A stretch of 64,000 nt of DNA from Bin87 sp965261925 (GCA_965261925.1 OZ253486.1:2418001-2482000), one strand, 5' to 3'; shown: positions 34,728-42,698, numbered from the stretch's first letter. A program made the numbers and translations. Notes: generated from the letters alone by a model not told the origin.

Positions 34728-36188
34728 TTACCCGTTGCGGCCCTCGTTGCCGCTTCCAGACAGCTCGTCCCGCCAGATTTCGCCGAACGATCTTGACGCT
34801 GGCAGCGGCAGGTCTCGTGAACGCGTCCAGCGGGAAACCAATGGGAGGCGCGTCTGGCCCAACATTCCCTGTTTCGACAGGGGCCGCAGCAATATCCTGC
34901 CGATCCTGCGCCCCAGGTTCACCAGAACCGGGTTTGACATAACGGCGGCAAACCCGCGCGCAAGGAGACTGTCGGTATCTGAGCCAGCGGCCGGGTACGA
35001 ACCCTGTCCTTCCGCAATGTTATGCCGCAGGTGCAGCAGCATTCGGGGGATGTTGATCTGCACCGGGCAGGCGTCTCGGCACGCTCCGCATAGTGTCGAC
35101 GCATTCGGCAGGTCCTTGGCCTGTCCGATCCCAACCAACGCCGGCGTCACTATCGACCCGATGGGCCCGGGATACACCCAGCCGTAGGCGTGTCCACCCA
35201 CTCGCTGGTACACGGGACACACGTTCAGACATGCCCCGCACCGGATACAGTAGAGCGATTCGCGCAGCGCGGGATCGGCCAACAGGCGGCTGCGACCGTT
35301 GTCCACGATCACCAGGTGAAATTCTTCCGGGCCATCCTCGTCGTCGGCGCGGCGCGGCCCAGTTACCATGCTCATGTAGGAGGTGATGCGCTGCCCGGTG
35401 GCAGAGCGCGGCAGCAGACGCAGGAATACCGCCAGGTCCTGCAACGACGGGATCACCTTTTCCATGCCGGCCAGGCCCACGTGGATGCGCGGCGCGGAAG
35501 TGCACAACCGGCCGTTGCCCTCGTTGGTGATGATGACCAGGGAACCCGTTTCCGCGACCAGGAAGTTGGCCCCGCTGATACCCATGTCTGCGTCCAGGAA
35601 CTTCTGGCGCAGCACAACCCGAGCAATGCGGGCCATCTCCTCGATATCTTCCGAGTATGGGACGCCAAGCTGCTCTGCGAAAAGGGCGGCCACCTGCGCG
35701 CGGGTCTTGTGCAGCGCCGGCGCCACCAGATGAGAAGGGGTTTCGCCGGCCAACTGGATGATGTACTCGCCGAGGTCGGTCTCGAACACGTCGATCCCCT
35801 GCGCTTCGAGCACATGGTTGAGACCAAGCTCCTCCGACACCATGGACTTGCTCTTGGTAACCGTGCGCACTCCGTTGGCGCTGGCAATCTGCGAAACGAT
35901 CGCGTTGGCCTGCCGTGCGTCCGTGGCGAAATGGACCTGTCCGCCCGCCGCGACCACATTCCGCTCCAGCATCTCCAGGTAATAGTCCAGGTGCCCGATG
36001 GTGTGCTCTTTGATCCGCCGTGCCTGTTCCCGCCACTCCTCCCACACCTCGGGCGTGACCTCGGCGATAGCCTCGCGTCGTGTGCCGTCAAAACCAGCTC
36101 CGGCACGACGGAGCGCCTGGCGGAGCTCTGTGTCTTTGACCGCCGCCTGAGAGGCGGAAACAAACTCGCGCGTGACAACTTCCGCCAT
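34728..36188 (-). CDS. lutB: LutB-like iron-sulfur protein (lactate utilisation)
   Basis: 486 residues from MAEVVTREF at 36188, two bases after the LutA stop. The N-terminal LUD domain (about 60-300) has ISGANFLVAETGSLVIITNEGNG. Two 4Fe-4S motifs follow: CIRCGACLNVCPVY (about residues 316-329) and LCGACRDACPVQ (about 365-376). It should pass electrons from lactate oxidation. The C-terminal region with RWTRSRDLPLP is the usual LutB tail. Confidence 0.9.
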   Translation of the reverse strand: MAEVVTREFVSASQAAVKDTELRQALRRAGAGFDGTRREAIAEVTPEVWEEWREQARRIKEHTIGHLDYYLEMLERNVVAAGGQVHFATDARQANAIVSQIASANGVRTVTKSKSMVSEELGLNHVLEAQGIDVFETDLGEYIIQLAGETPSHLVAPALHKTRAQVAALFAEQLGVPYSEDIEEMARIARVVLRQKFLDADMGISGANFLVAETGSLVIITNEGNGRLCTSAPRIHVGLAGMEKVIPSLQDLAVFLRLLPRSATGQRITSYMSMVTGPRRADDEDGPEEFHLVIVDNGRSRLLADPALRESLYCIRCGACLNVCPVYQRVGGHAYGWVYPGPIGSIVTPALVGIGQAKDLPNASTLCGACRDACPVQINIPRMLLHLRHNIAEGQGSYPAAGSDTDSLLARGFAAVMSNPVLVNLGRRIGRILLRPLSKQGMLGQTRLPLVSRWTRSRDLPLPASRSFGEIWRDELSGSGNEGRNG

Positions 36189-36190
36189 GA

Positions 36191-36943
36191 CTACCCAGCC
36201 TCGCCGTCGAGAATTTGGGCGATATGCCGTACTCGAAACGGCAATTGCTGGCGGCTCACCGCCCCGCCGATGTGCATGAGGCAGCCCATGTCGCATGCCG
36301 TCAAGATGTCCGCGCCGCTACTGGTCGCCGCTGCAACCTTGTCGGCCAACATCTCTTCCGAAATGTGAGGATACTTCACCGCGAATGCCCCGCCGAACCC
36401 ACAGCACTGCTCGGCGTCCGGTAGCTCTACCCGAGAGACGCCCGGCGCGGCATCCAACAGGCGCGGCGGGGCTTCGGTGACCTCCATCTCGCGCAACAGG
36501 TGACATGACGGATGGTATGCAACCGTGGACACGCCGTCGGATCCGTCTCGCATTCCCGGTTCGTATCCGACCACGTCGACCAGAAACTCGGTGAATTCGT
36601 ACACCCGTTGGCTGAGGTCTTGGGCTCGGGCGTGCAGTTCAGGGTCGTCGGCAAACAGATCAAGGTAGAAAACGCGCATCATCGCCCCGCAGGAGCCAGA
36701 TGGCACGACCACGCACTCCCGGTCAGCGAGGATATTCAGCGTGCGCTCCGCGAGTTTCCGAGCCTCTGCGGTGAAGCCGGAGTTGTACAGGGGCTGGCCG
36801 CAGCATGTTTGCCCTTCTGGGAAGTCTACCGCGACGCCAGCACGCCGTAGCACCCGCACGACGCTGACCCCCACCTCGGGATAAAGCTGGTCAACGATGC
36901 ATGTAACGAAAAGGGAAGCCCGGATGGGCTGCGGCTGGCTCAA
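36191..36943 (-). CDS. lutA: LutA-like CCG-domain protein (lactate utilisation)
   Basis: 250 residues with two cysteine-rich CCG domains: FVTCIVDQLYPEVG with QTCCGQPLYNSG in the first half, and YHPSCHLLRE with EQCCGFGGAFAVK in the second. These bind a [4Fe-4S] or related cluster, as in GlpC/HdrB. First gene of the minus-strand lutABC-MNT-HEPN run. Lactate is the expected substrate from known LutABC systems, though some relatives act on glycolate. Confidence 0.9.
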   Translation of the reverse strand: MSQPQPIRASLFVTCIVDQLYPEVGVSVVRVLRRAGVAVDFPEGQTCCGQPLYNSGFTAEARKLAERTLNILADRECVVVPSGSCGAMMRVFYLDLFADDPELHARAQDLSQRVYEFTEFLVDVVGYEPGMRDGSDGVSTVAYHPSCHLLREMEVTEAPPRLLDAAPGVSRVELPDAEQCCGFGGAFAVKYPHISEEMLADKVAAATSSGADILTACDMGCLMHIGGAVSRQQLPFRVRHIAQILDGEAG

Positions 36944-37019
36944 ATCAAATCCTCGATGGGCGGCGACGCAAGGTTAGCAGAGTGGTACCAATCGGACAAG
37001 ATAAGTCCGGCGCCAAGTC

Positions 37020-37048
37020 TTGGTCTCAACCCCAGCGCTGGGTATCAT
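37020..37048 (+). promoter_or_regulatory. Candidate promoter
   Basis: TTGGTC (37020-37025), 17 bases, TATCAT (37043-37048), 33 bases upstream of the ATG at 37081. Confidence 0.45.
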
Positions 37049-37080
37049 ATCTGTCCACCACCGCCCAGGAGGAGAGACAC

Positions 37081-37770
37081 ATGGCAGAGGAACTCGGCAG
37101 AATCACCCGCCCCGCTACCGCCAACTACCAGGGGAAGCGCAAGCTTATGCTGGCCCCGCTGATTCACCTCGCGGGCCCGTCGGATTCAGTGCCGCCTGAA
37201 GGTACGGAGATCCTCGGACGTTACTGGGACCAAGTCGACATCCAGGTTAGAGCAGTCCAAAACGCCTTGGGTAGTGTCGCGCACATCTTCCACGAGAACC
37301 TCCCCGAGGGAGGTCCTGCCGGCCTTGGTTATCTCGAAGCGACGGCCCAGGGTAGCTACGGACTGGCCGCTGGTTTGGTCGAAGCCGGAGCGGTTCTGGA
37401 AGCTACCGAGTCTATGGAAATACTTGCCGAATCGTTGGATTTGCAACGCTGCCTCATGCAACCGCTGATGAGTCCCACAGTGGCAGCGCGGCTCCAGGAG
37501 TGGTTCGGCGAAGCCAACCATCGGCGCTACGAATTTGTTGCCGATGCGATCAACGCCACCCTTGGCGAAGACGAAACTGGCCTGCTCTTCATCAACGAAA
37601 GGCATCAGGTCCAATTCCCCGTCGACATCGAGGTGATCTATATCGCTCCGCCCGCCTTGGACGAATTCCGTCGTTGGCTACAGAATTGGAGCGAAAACTT
37701 CCAACGCCAAATGGCTGAGCAGGCCGCTGGATCAGCGAATTCCGCCGAGGAAGAGGACGAACCCCAATAA
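37081..37770 (+). CDS. Conserved hypothetical protein
   Basis: 229 residues from the ATG at 37081, with AGGAGGAGA upstream. Not recognised. Residues about 20-110 look alpha-helical (ILGRYWDQVDIQVRAVQNALG, YLEATAQGSYGLAAGLVEAG). Residues 150-210 mix helix and strand (GLLFINERHQVQFPVDIEVIYIAPPALDEFRRWLQ), and the tail is acidic (EEEDEPQ). Cytoplasmic, with no cysteine pairs or nucleotide motif. Convergent with the trxA-selC unit, sharing a hairpin terminator. Confidence 0.75.
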   Translation: MAEELGRITRPATANYQGKRKLMLAPLIHLAGPSDSVPPEGTEILGRYWDQVDIQVRAVQNALGSVAHIFHENLPEGGPAGLGYLEATAQGSYGLAAGLVEAGAVLEATESMEILAESLDLQRCLMQPLMSPTVAARLQEWFGEANHRRYEFVADAINATLGEDETGLLFINERHQVQFPVDIEVIYIAPPALDEFRRWLQNWSENFQRQMAEQAAGSANSAEEEDEPQ

Positions 37771-37799
37771 AATGGCCCCGAGGCATTTGCCCGGGGCCA
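37768..37799 (-). terminator. Terminator of the trxA-selC unit
   Basis: Stem TGGCCCCG/CGGGGCCA plus inner GGC/GCC with a 4-base loop. On the minus strand it is followed by TTTTATT, so it fits the 3' end of trxA-selC and also lies right after the plus-strand gene ending at 37770. Confidence 0.8.
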
Positions 37800-37848
37800 C
37801 AGTCACGTGTTCACACGACACGATTTACAAATCAGCTGGCCCAGGCGT

Positions 37849-37945
37849 TGGCGGGAGCGCGAGGGAGTCGAACCCACCTACCCCGCTCGTCACGAGGCAT
37901 AACGGATTTGAAGTCCGCAAGAGCCACCGGGCCCCATCCACTCCC
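37849..37945 (-). tRNA. selC: tRNA-Sec (anticodon UCA)
   Basis: 97 nt including the encoded CCA (37849-37851). The anticodon arm is GCGGA-CTTCAAA-TCCGT, with UCA in the loop, the hallmark CUUCAAA of selenocysteine tRNA. The D arm is GGGCC-CGGT-GGCTC, a long variable arm contains CTCG-TGA-CGAG, and the T loop is TTCGACT. The acceptor stem GGGAGTG pairs with CGCTCCC (one G-U), with an eighth position mismatched; the T stem has one U-U mismatch. The 5' end lies 12 bases after the trxA stop on the same strand, so they are probably co-transcribed. It implies that this organism decodes UGA as selenocysteine. Confidence 0.93.
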
Positions 37946-37957
37946 GCGTTGGCTTGC

Positions 37958-38287
37958 CTAGCTCTCGAGCACGGCGTCGATCTTCCGCTTCAGGGCGGGT
38001 TTCGGCTGGGCGCCGACCACCTGATCTATCGGCTGGCCGTCCTTGAAGAAAATCAACGCGGGGATGCTGCGGATGCCGTAGCGCGCCGCGATATCCGGGT
38101 CGCTGTCCACGTCCAGCTTGGCCACGTTCAACTTGCCTTCGTACTCCAGGGCCAGGTCGTGGACCGTGGGAGCGATCATTTTGCAGGGCCCGCACCATTC
38201 TGCCCAGAAGTCCACCATCACCGGCAGTTCCGAGTCCATCACGTTGCTTTGCCAGTTTTCTCCGTTCACATTGATAGGTTCGGGCAT
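37958..38287 (-). CDS. trxA: Thioredoxin
   Basis: 109 residues, a typical thioredoxin with the redox motif WCGPC in VDFWAEWCGPCKMIAPT, the cis-proline in RSIPALIFFKDGQ, and the buried Asp in VMVDFW. Reduces disulfides in the cytoplasm. The active site is Cys, not Sec. Immediately upstream of selC, with a terminator behind the pair. The reductase-like selenoprotein at 42180 is a possible electron donor for it. Confidence 0.95.
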   Translation of the reverse strand: MPEPINVNGENWQSNVMDSELPVMVDFWAEWCGPCKMIAPTVHDLALEYEGKLNVAKLDVDSDPDIAARYGIRSIPALIFFKDGQPIDQVVGAQPKPALKRKIDAVLES

Positions 38288-38576
38288 TCTAATTCCTCCA
38301 GGCTGGATCGTTGACTAGCCGCAACAGCTCACGGCGGCAACCGTTGCTTTAATCGGCTGGGATGTCTCAAATATTATACGCCGGCTGTTGGGCGGTCAAC
38401 TGAACCGGGCGCCACAGTGGGTCCCTGCGCTCACCGTCGCGGTAGAAACTCCGGAGCAACCGCAGGTCAACGGGACCACGGTTCCGCCCTGCTTATGCCC
38501 AAGATCCACTGGTGACGATCATCTCCGCAACCGCGCGTCGCCTCTGTCAAGACCGATAGGTGTTAGTATATTTCCC

Positions 38577-40439
38577 ATGATCCAGAGCGCAGACACCAAC
38601 GAGTCGATCCCACTGCAGCGCGGCGATGTCGTCGAGCTGGATCTGCATTCTTGGGGCCGCCTCGGAGAGGCCATGGCCTCTCATGCCGGGTCGGATGTTT
38701 TCGTGTTCGGAGGCATACCCGGCGAGCGGGTCGAAGCCGAAATCGTGGCCATTCGCCGCAAGTACGTCGCCGCGCAGGTTACGCGGGTCATAACCCCGTC
38801 GCCGTTGCGCGTCGATACCCCCTGTGAATACTTTGGCCAATGCACCGGCTGCCAGTGGCAGCACGTGGCGTACGAGGCCCAGTTGGCCGCCAAAACCGAG
38901 ATCGTGAGGGACGCGCTGGAGCGTATCGGTAATTTCCACGCGCCGGAGGTCCGGCCCACCTTGGCGTCGCCGCAGGAGTACCACTACCGCAACCACGCGC
39001 GGTTCAACATTTGGCGTGAGAGCGGCAGCCTCGGGTTCACCCACCGCGAACGGCGTCGCTTTGTGCGCATCGACCGCTGCATGCTGATGCACGATGGAGT
39101 CAACGACTTGCTTGCACAATTGCAGGGTCGTTGCGGCGAAACTTCGCAGCTTGCGATCCGTTCCTCTCCCGACACTGGCGACTTCCTTGTCCAGCCGACA
39201 CTTAACAACCCGGAGGTCGCTGTCCAAACCGGGCAGAAAACCTACCGGGAATCGGTCGCCGGACAGGAATTCCAGGTCGCATCTCCGTCATTCTTCCAGG
39301 TCAACGTTTGGCAGGCCGCCCGCTTGGCGGAGCTGGTCAAAGACGCCCTCGAGCTGACTGGCAAGGAGACCGTGGTCGATGCCTACGCCGGTGTGGGGAC
39401 GTTCGCGGTCTTGCTGGCGACACACGCTCGTCGCATCATCGCCGTGGAAGAATCCACCGCGGCCGTTGCCGACGCCAACGGAAACGCGTCCGGCCACCCC
39501 AACGTCCAATTGGTTACGGGCAAGGTTGAAGAGGTTCTCCCAAGTTTGGACGTAACGCCGGACGCGGTGATCTTGGATCCATCCCGTTCCGGGTGCCAGC
39601 CCGTGGTGCTCGATACCCTCATTGCGTTGCGGCCCGACCGCATCGCTTACGTGTCCTGCAACCCTGAATCGTTGGCGCGCGATTTGCGCACGCTGACCCG
39701 AGGCTACCGGGTTGCGTCGGTGCAGCCCTTGGACATGTTTCCGCAAACTCATCACGTCGAATGTGTCGTTACCCTGGTGTCCAAACCGGCAACCGCCGAG
39801 GTAGTTCTCGCGTCGGCGTCTCCCCGTAGGAGAGAACTGCTGACTGCCCTGGGCATTGATTTCCGCGTCGCGCCTTCCGACATAGCGGAAGATCCGGAAC
39901 CTGGTGAGACCCCCAAGCAGATGGTGCGCCGGCTGTCCCGCGAGAAGGCACTGGCCGTTTCGCTGGCCGAGTCGCTGCCGTCCGGCTATTACGTTGCCGC
40001 CGACAGTACCGTGGTACTCGATGGCGAGTCCATCGCCAAACCCGCGGATGCCGAAGAAGCCCGAGCGATGCTCACCCGACTGCGCGGTACGACGCATCAG
40101 GTGGTCACCGGCTTCACCGTTTACGATGCGGCAACCGGGCGCTGCGTCACCGACTCCAACGCCGCTGATGTGCAGATGCGCGATTTCAGCGATGCGGAGA
40201 TGGAAGAGTCCATCGCCAGCGGCGTTCCCATGGACAAAGCCGGCGCCTATGCCATTCAGGACGCGGATTTCAGGCCCGCGTCGCTTCTGTCCGGTTGCTA
40301 CTCCAATGTGATGGGATTGCCCGCCTGTCGTGTGGTGAAAACCTTGGCCGAGATGGGGTGTTCGCTGCCCGACCGTGCATCCATGTCGGTCCCGGCGGGA
40401 TGCACCGTTTCCTGCACTCTGGGCTCAGTGTCGCCCTGA
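38577..40439 (+). CDS. Fusion of RlmD/RumA-like rRNA m5U methyltransferase and Maf nucleotide pyrophosphatase
   Basis: 620 residues from the ATG at 38577. Residues 1-60 form a TRAM-like domain (GDVVELDLHSWGRLGEAM, VFGGIPGERVEAEI). Residues 80-405 form the methyltransferase, with Fe-S cysteines CEYFGQCTGC, the SAM motif VVDAYAGVGTFAVLLA, DPSRSGC, and the catalytic Cys in YVSCNPESLARDL. Residues about 408-600 are a complete Maf domain: VVLASASPRRRELL, AADSTVVLDGE, HQVVTGFTVY and DKAGAYAIQD. Maf proteins hydrolyse non-canonical NTPs. The frame is continuous with no stop or start near the joint. The ORF is open upstream to 38388, but that part looks non-coding. Confidence 0.85.
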   Translation: MIQSADTNESIPLQRGDVVELDLHSWGRLGEAMASHAGSDVFVFGGIPGERVEAEIVAIRRKYVAAQVTRVITPSPLRVDTPCEYFGQCTGCQWQHVAYEAQLAAKTEIVRDALERIGNFHAPEVRPTLASPQEYHYRNHARFNIWRESGSLGFTHRERRRFVRIDRCMLMHDGVNDLLAQLQGRCGETSQLAIRSSPDTGDFLVQPTLNNPEVAVQTGQKTYRESVAGQEFQVASPSFFQVNVWQAARLAELVKDALELTGKETVVDAYAGVGTFAVLLATHARRIIAVEESTAAVADANGNASGHPNVQLVTGKVEEVLPSLDVTPDAVILDPSRSGCQPVVLDTLIALRPDRIAYVSCNPESLARDLRTLTRGYRVASVQPLDMFPQTHHVECVVTLVSKPATAEVVLASASPRRRELLTALGIDFRVAPSDIAEDPEPGETPKQMVRRLSREKALAVSLAESLPSGYYVAADSTVVLDGESIAKPADAEEARAMLTRLRGTTHQVVTGFTVYDAATGRCVTDSNAADVQMRDFSDAEMEESIASGVPMDKAGAYAIQDADFRPASLLSGCYSNVMGLPACRVVKTLAEMGCSLPDRASMSVPAGCTVSCTLGSVSP

Positions 40440-40458
40440 TCGAACCGGACGCTGGACC

Positions 40459-40785
40459 GTGAACTTTTTCGGTATCGGCACCCTGGAGCTGCTGGTCATC
40501 CTGGTGGTGGCCTTCGTGGCTTTGGGCCCGGGTAAAACCGTCGAGGTCGCCCGCACCATCGGCAAGATAACCCGGGAGGCGCGGCGCACATTCACCGAGA
40601 TCACGGACGCTGTCTCCTTGGAAGACCGTCCGGGGCCCGCTGCTGACAATACCAACCGTAACTCGCCGCCGTCGCCCCCAACCGATCCGATGCCGGCGCC
40701 GTCCCACCTGTCGGCGCAGGGGGCTCAATCCGCCGACGCCCCTGAAGCGGGATCTCCCGATCCGAAACCGCCTGACAGCCGATGA
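40459..40785 (+). CDS. TatA/TatB-family twin-arginine translocase subunit
   Basis: 108 residues from a GTG at 40459. The single N-terminal membrane helix with FFGIGTLELLVILVVAFVALGPGK, then an amphipathic helix (VEVARTIGKITREARRTFTE) and a Pro/Ser-rich tail, is the TatA/B pattern; the Gly-Pro hinge suits TatB. Its stop overlaps the tatC start (ATGA), so they are co-translated. The assignment to TatB rather than TatA is tentative. Confidence 0.8.
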   Translation: MNFFGIGTLELLVILVVAFVALGPGKTVEVARTIGKITREARRTFTEITDAVSLEDRPGPAADNTNRNSPPSPPTDPMPAPSHLSAQGAQSADAPEAGSPDPKPPDSR

Positions 40786-41510
40786 GCCAATCGATGCCCT
40801 TGCGGGAGCATTTCCGCGAGTTGCGCTCGCGTGCGTTGGTATGCCTGCTGGCGTTGCTGGTCGGGACTGCGGTCTGCTTTTACTTCTACGAGGAAATCTA
40901 CGAGGTCCTGCTGCGACCGGCTTATCACGCCGCCGACGTCGAGGATTTCAAGCCGGTACGCACTGAGGTCACCGAATTCCTCAGCATAACCGTGCGGATC
41001 ACCCTCCTGGGCGGATTCGTGCTGGCTTTGCCGGTGATCCTGTACAACGCCATCCGCTTCGTCGCTCCCGGTCTCACACCCAGGGAGCGCAAAATCCTGT
41101 TCGCTTTCCTGCCGGCGGCCCTGCTGGCCTTCGTGGGAGGCATGGCCTTCGGCTACTTTGTCATGATCCCGCCGGCGCTGAGCTTCCTCATCGGTTTCGG
41201 CAGCGAAGTTGCCGACCCGTTCATTCGGATCAGTAACCTCGTTAACATAATGGTCCGACTTCTATTCTGGCTCGGATTGTCCTTCGAAACTCCCCTGGTG
41301 ATGTACGTGCTGGCCCTGTTAGGTGTGGTGAACGCCCGTAGCTTCGCCCGATTCCGAAGGTTTTGGTTGGTTGCAGCGTTCGTGATCGCGGCCGCGATCA
41401 CGCCAACTATCGATCCGCTAAACCAGGCCATCGTCGCCGGCCCGCTGATCGTGTTGTACGAACTCGGAGTTCTCCTGGCCCGCTTGGCCGGTCGGCGGAA
41501 CCGGACTTGA
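40782..41510 (+). CDS. tatC: Sec-independent protein translocase TatC
   Basis: 242 residues with six membrane helices. MPLREHFRELRSRALVCLL at the start (twin-arginine signal-binding Glu region), RTEVTEFLSITVRITLLGGFVLALPVILY, and the SFETPLVMYVLALLGVV and AAITPTIDPLNQ segments identify TatC, the receptor for folded Tat substrates. Overlaps the TatA/B gene by four bases. Confidence 0.93.
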   Translation: MSQSMPLREHFRELRSRALVCLLALLVGTAVCFYFYEEIYEVLLRPAYHAADVEDFKPVRTEVTEFLSITVRITLLGGFVLALPVILYNAIRFVAPGLTPRERKILFAFLPAALLAFVGGMAFGYFVMIPPALSFLIGFGSEVADPFIRISNLVNIMVRLLFWLGLSFETPLVMYVLALLGVVNARSFARFRRFWLVAAFVIAAAITPTIDPLNQAIVAGPLIVLYELGVLLARLAGRRNRT

Positions 41511-41551
41511 TCGTCCCTGAACGCGGAACCGGCCAGCGAGTAACGGATAGC

Positions 41552-41581
41552 AAAACGGGCCCGCCGTTGGCGAGCCCGTTT
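41552..41581. terminator. Hairpin terminator between tatC and tatA
   Basis: Stem AAAACGGGC/GCCCGTTT with an inner CGCC/GGCG and one C-A mismatch, between convergent genes. T-rich on both outer flanks. Confidence 0.75.
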
Positions 41582-41604
41582 GTCGGTTCAATAGTGGTTG
41601 GCGC

Positions 41605-41799
41605 TTAAGGCCGCGGCTCTTCCGACGCAGTCGGTTCCCCGCCGGGCTTGTCGTCCTCTCCCGTTACCGAAGTCTTGAACGACCTGATGCCTTTGCCCAA
41701 AGCCGATCCAACTCCCGGCAGTCTAGAAGCGCCAAAAATCAGCAGCACCACCAGTAGGATGATCAGGAGTTCGGTTAGTCCGAGGCCCGCAATACGCAT
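41605..41799 (-). CDS. tatA: Twin-arginine translocase subunit TatA
   Basis: 64 residues, a standard TatA: MRIAGLGLTELLIILLVV, the LIFGASRLPGVGSALGKGIRSFK hinge and amphipathic helix, then a charged tail. Encoded opposite and convergent to the TatB/TatC pair, so the three Tat components sit together but not in one operon. Confidence 0.92.
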   Translation of the reverse strand: MRIAGLGLTELLIILLVVLLIFGASRLPGVGSALGKGIRSFKTSVTGEDDKPGGEPTASEEPRP

Positions 41800-42179
41800 G
41801 TTGGCTGTGTCTCCACGAAAGTGCTTTCATTCTAACAGAGGCCCATTGTTCTAACCACCGAGCCGCGGTTCCGCTACTGGTCAATGTGGCGCTCCATGAC
41901 GCCATTGATCACGACCAACAGCGCAGGCCACGCCGTATCCTTCAATGCCTGCCGACATCGCGTTGAAACCAATCACTCCCGAACTGCCTGTCATCGCTCG
42001 TTCGGGCGGTTCGCGTTACCGAATTCGCAAGACCGGGCGTCATTGCCTTAAGAAAGATGCGATGAGGCCCGTCCCGGCGTTGCACAATTTGCCATATCCC
42101 ACTAACATTCGTAGAGGATATCGGATTGCAGTGGTAGCAATCCACCTTTTCACACCGACTACATCGAAGGAGAATTCAA
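41800..42179. other. Divergent intergenic region upstream of the selenoprotein gene
   Basis: 380 bases between tatA (minus) and the FTR-like gene (plus). No credible gene. It contains the promoter candidate at 42080-42108 and the ribosome-binding site GAAGGAGA at 42166-42173. Confidence 0.6.
42080..42108 (+). promoter_or_regulatory. Candidate promoter of the selenoprotein gene
   Basis: TTGCAC (42080-42085), 17 bases, TAACAT (42103-42108), about 70 bases upstream of the TTG start at 42180. Confidence 0.4.
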
Positions 42180-42605
42180 TTGGCCGACCAGCCTAGTGAA
42201 AAATCAATAGAGAGAATGCGCGTTTTCGTGGACAAATACTGCGAAAAATCCGGAACATTCAAGCACCCGGGAGAGGGCGTCACCGAATCCGTGGTCTTGG
42301 GCTTGGCCCAGAACATCGACGAAATCGGCCGGCCACTGTGTCCCTGTCGTTTCTACCCGGACAAGACAGAGGAGATCAAGCACCGCACTTGGATCTGCGC
42401 TTGTGACGATATGCAGATCTACAAGTACTGTCATTGAATGCTGTTCGTAGATGAGGGCGGTCTGCCCATCACAGAACATCTCCCAGAAGACCACGAGGGA
42501 CGCGCGATCTACGGCTTGGTGAAAGATCCCACGCCGGACAAGGGCCGCCCCCTGCGCCACAAGGCGGAGGAACGCGAGATTGAGCGTAGGGAACGTCCGT
42601 CTTGA
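42180..42605 (+). CDS. Ferredoxin:thioredoxin reductase catalytic-subunit homologue, selenoprotein (in-frame TGA = Sec86)
   Basis: 141 residues if TGA at 42435-42437 is read as selenocysteine; 85 if it is taken as a stop. The start is TTG at 42180 with GAAGGAGA six bases upstream. FTR catalytic chains have CPC, CPC and CHC motifs holding a [4Fe-4S] cluster and an active disulfide. Here they are CPC (54-56), CAC (73-75) and CH-TGA (84-86), so the TGA replaces the last, redox-active Cys (Cys87 in spinach). The frame continues MLFVDEGGLPITEHLPEDH and YGLVKDPTPDKGRPLRHKAEE to TGA at 42603. MLF directly after CHC matches the spinach protein. A SECIS-like stem follows the TGA and selC lies nearby. 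Expected to pass ferredoxin electrons to thioredoxin. A variable (alpha) FTR subunit is not present. Confidence 0.88.
42450..42470 (+). promoter_or_regulatory. Bacterial SECIS-like element
   Basis: Downstream of the in-frame TGA, GAT (42450-42452) pairs with ATC (42468-42470) and, after a 2-base 5' bulge, GGGC (42455-42458) pairs with GCCC (42464-42467) around the loop GGTCT (42459-42463). The loop begins 21 bases after the TGA. The E. coli fdhF element has a GGUCU loop about 18 bases after its UGA, so both loop and spacing fit SelB recognition. Confidence 0.8.
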
Positions 42606-42649
42606 CAAACCCGTAAACTCGCTCAACCGAGCGCGGCTCTGACGAAATG

Positions 42650-42682
42650 GCCGCTCCCCACAGTACGAGGGAGCGGCGATTT
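42650..42682 (+). terminator. Rho-independent terminator after the selenoprotein gene
   Basis: Stem GCCGCTCCC/GGGAGCGGC (42650-42658 with 42669-42677), 10-base loop, then GATTTTG. It lies 45 bases after the distal TGA, as expected if the longer reading frame is the true gene. Confidence 0.8.
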
Positions 42683-42698
42683 TGAACCTTGCCGCAAC

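Noticed and set aside
37958..38287. Thioredoxin as a second selenoprotein because it adjoins selC.
   Set aside because: The active site is an intact WCGPC and the frame has no internal TGA.
41945..42196. 83-codon plus-strand frame overlapping the selenoprotein start.
   Set aside because: It covers the promoter and ribosome-binding site of the selenoprotein gene and resembles no protein.
42180..42437. An 85-residue FTR-like protein ending at the TGA at 42435, with a separate short gene starting at ATG 42438.
   Set aside because: The TGA sits exactly at the conserved last Cys of CHC, the downstream residues continue the family, and a SECIS-like stem and tRNA-Sec are present. A separate 55-residue gene would have no ribosome-binding site.
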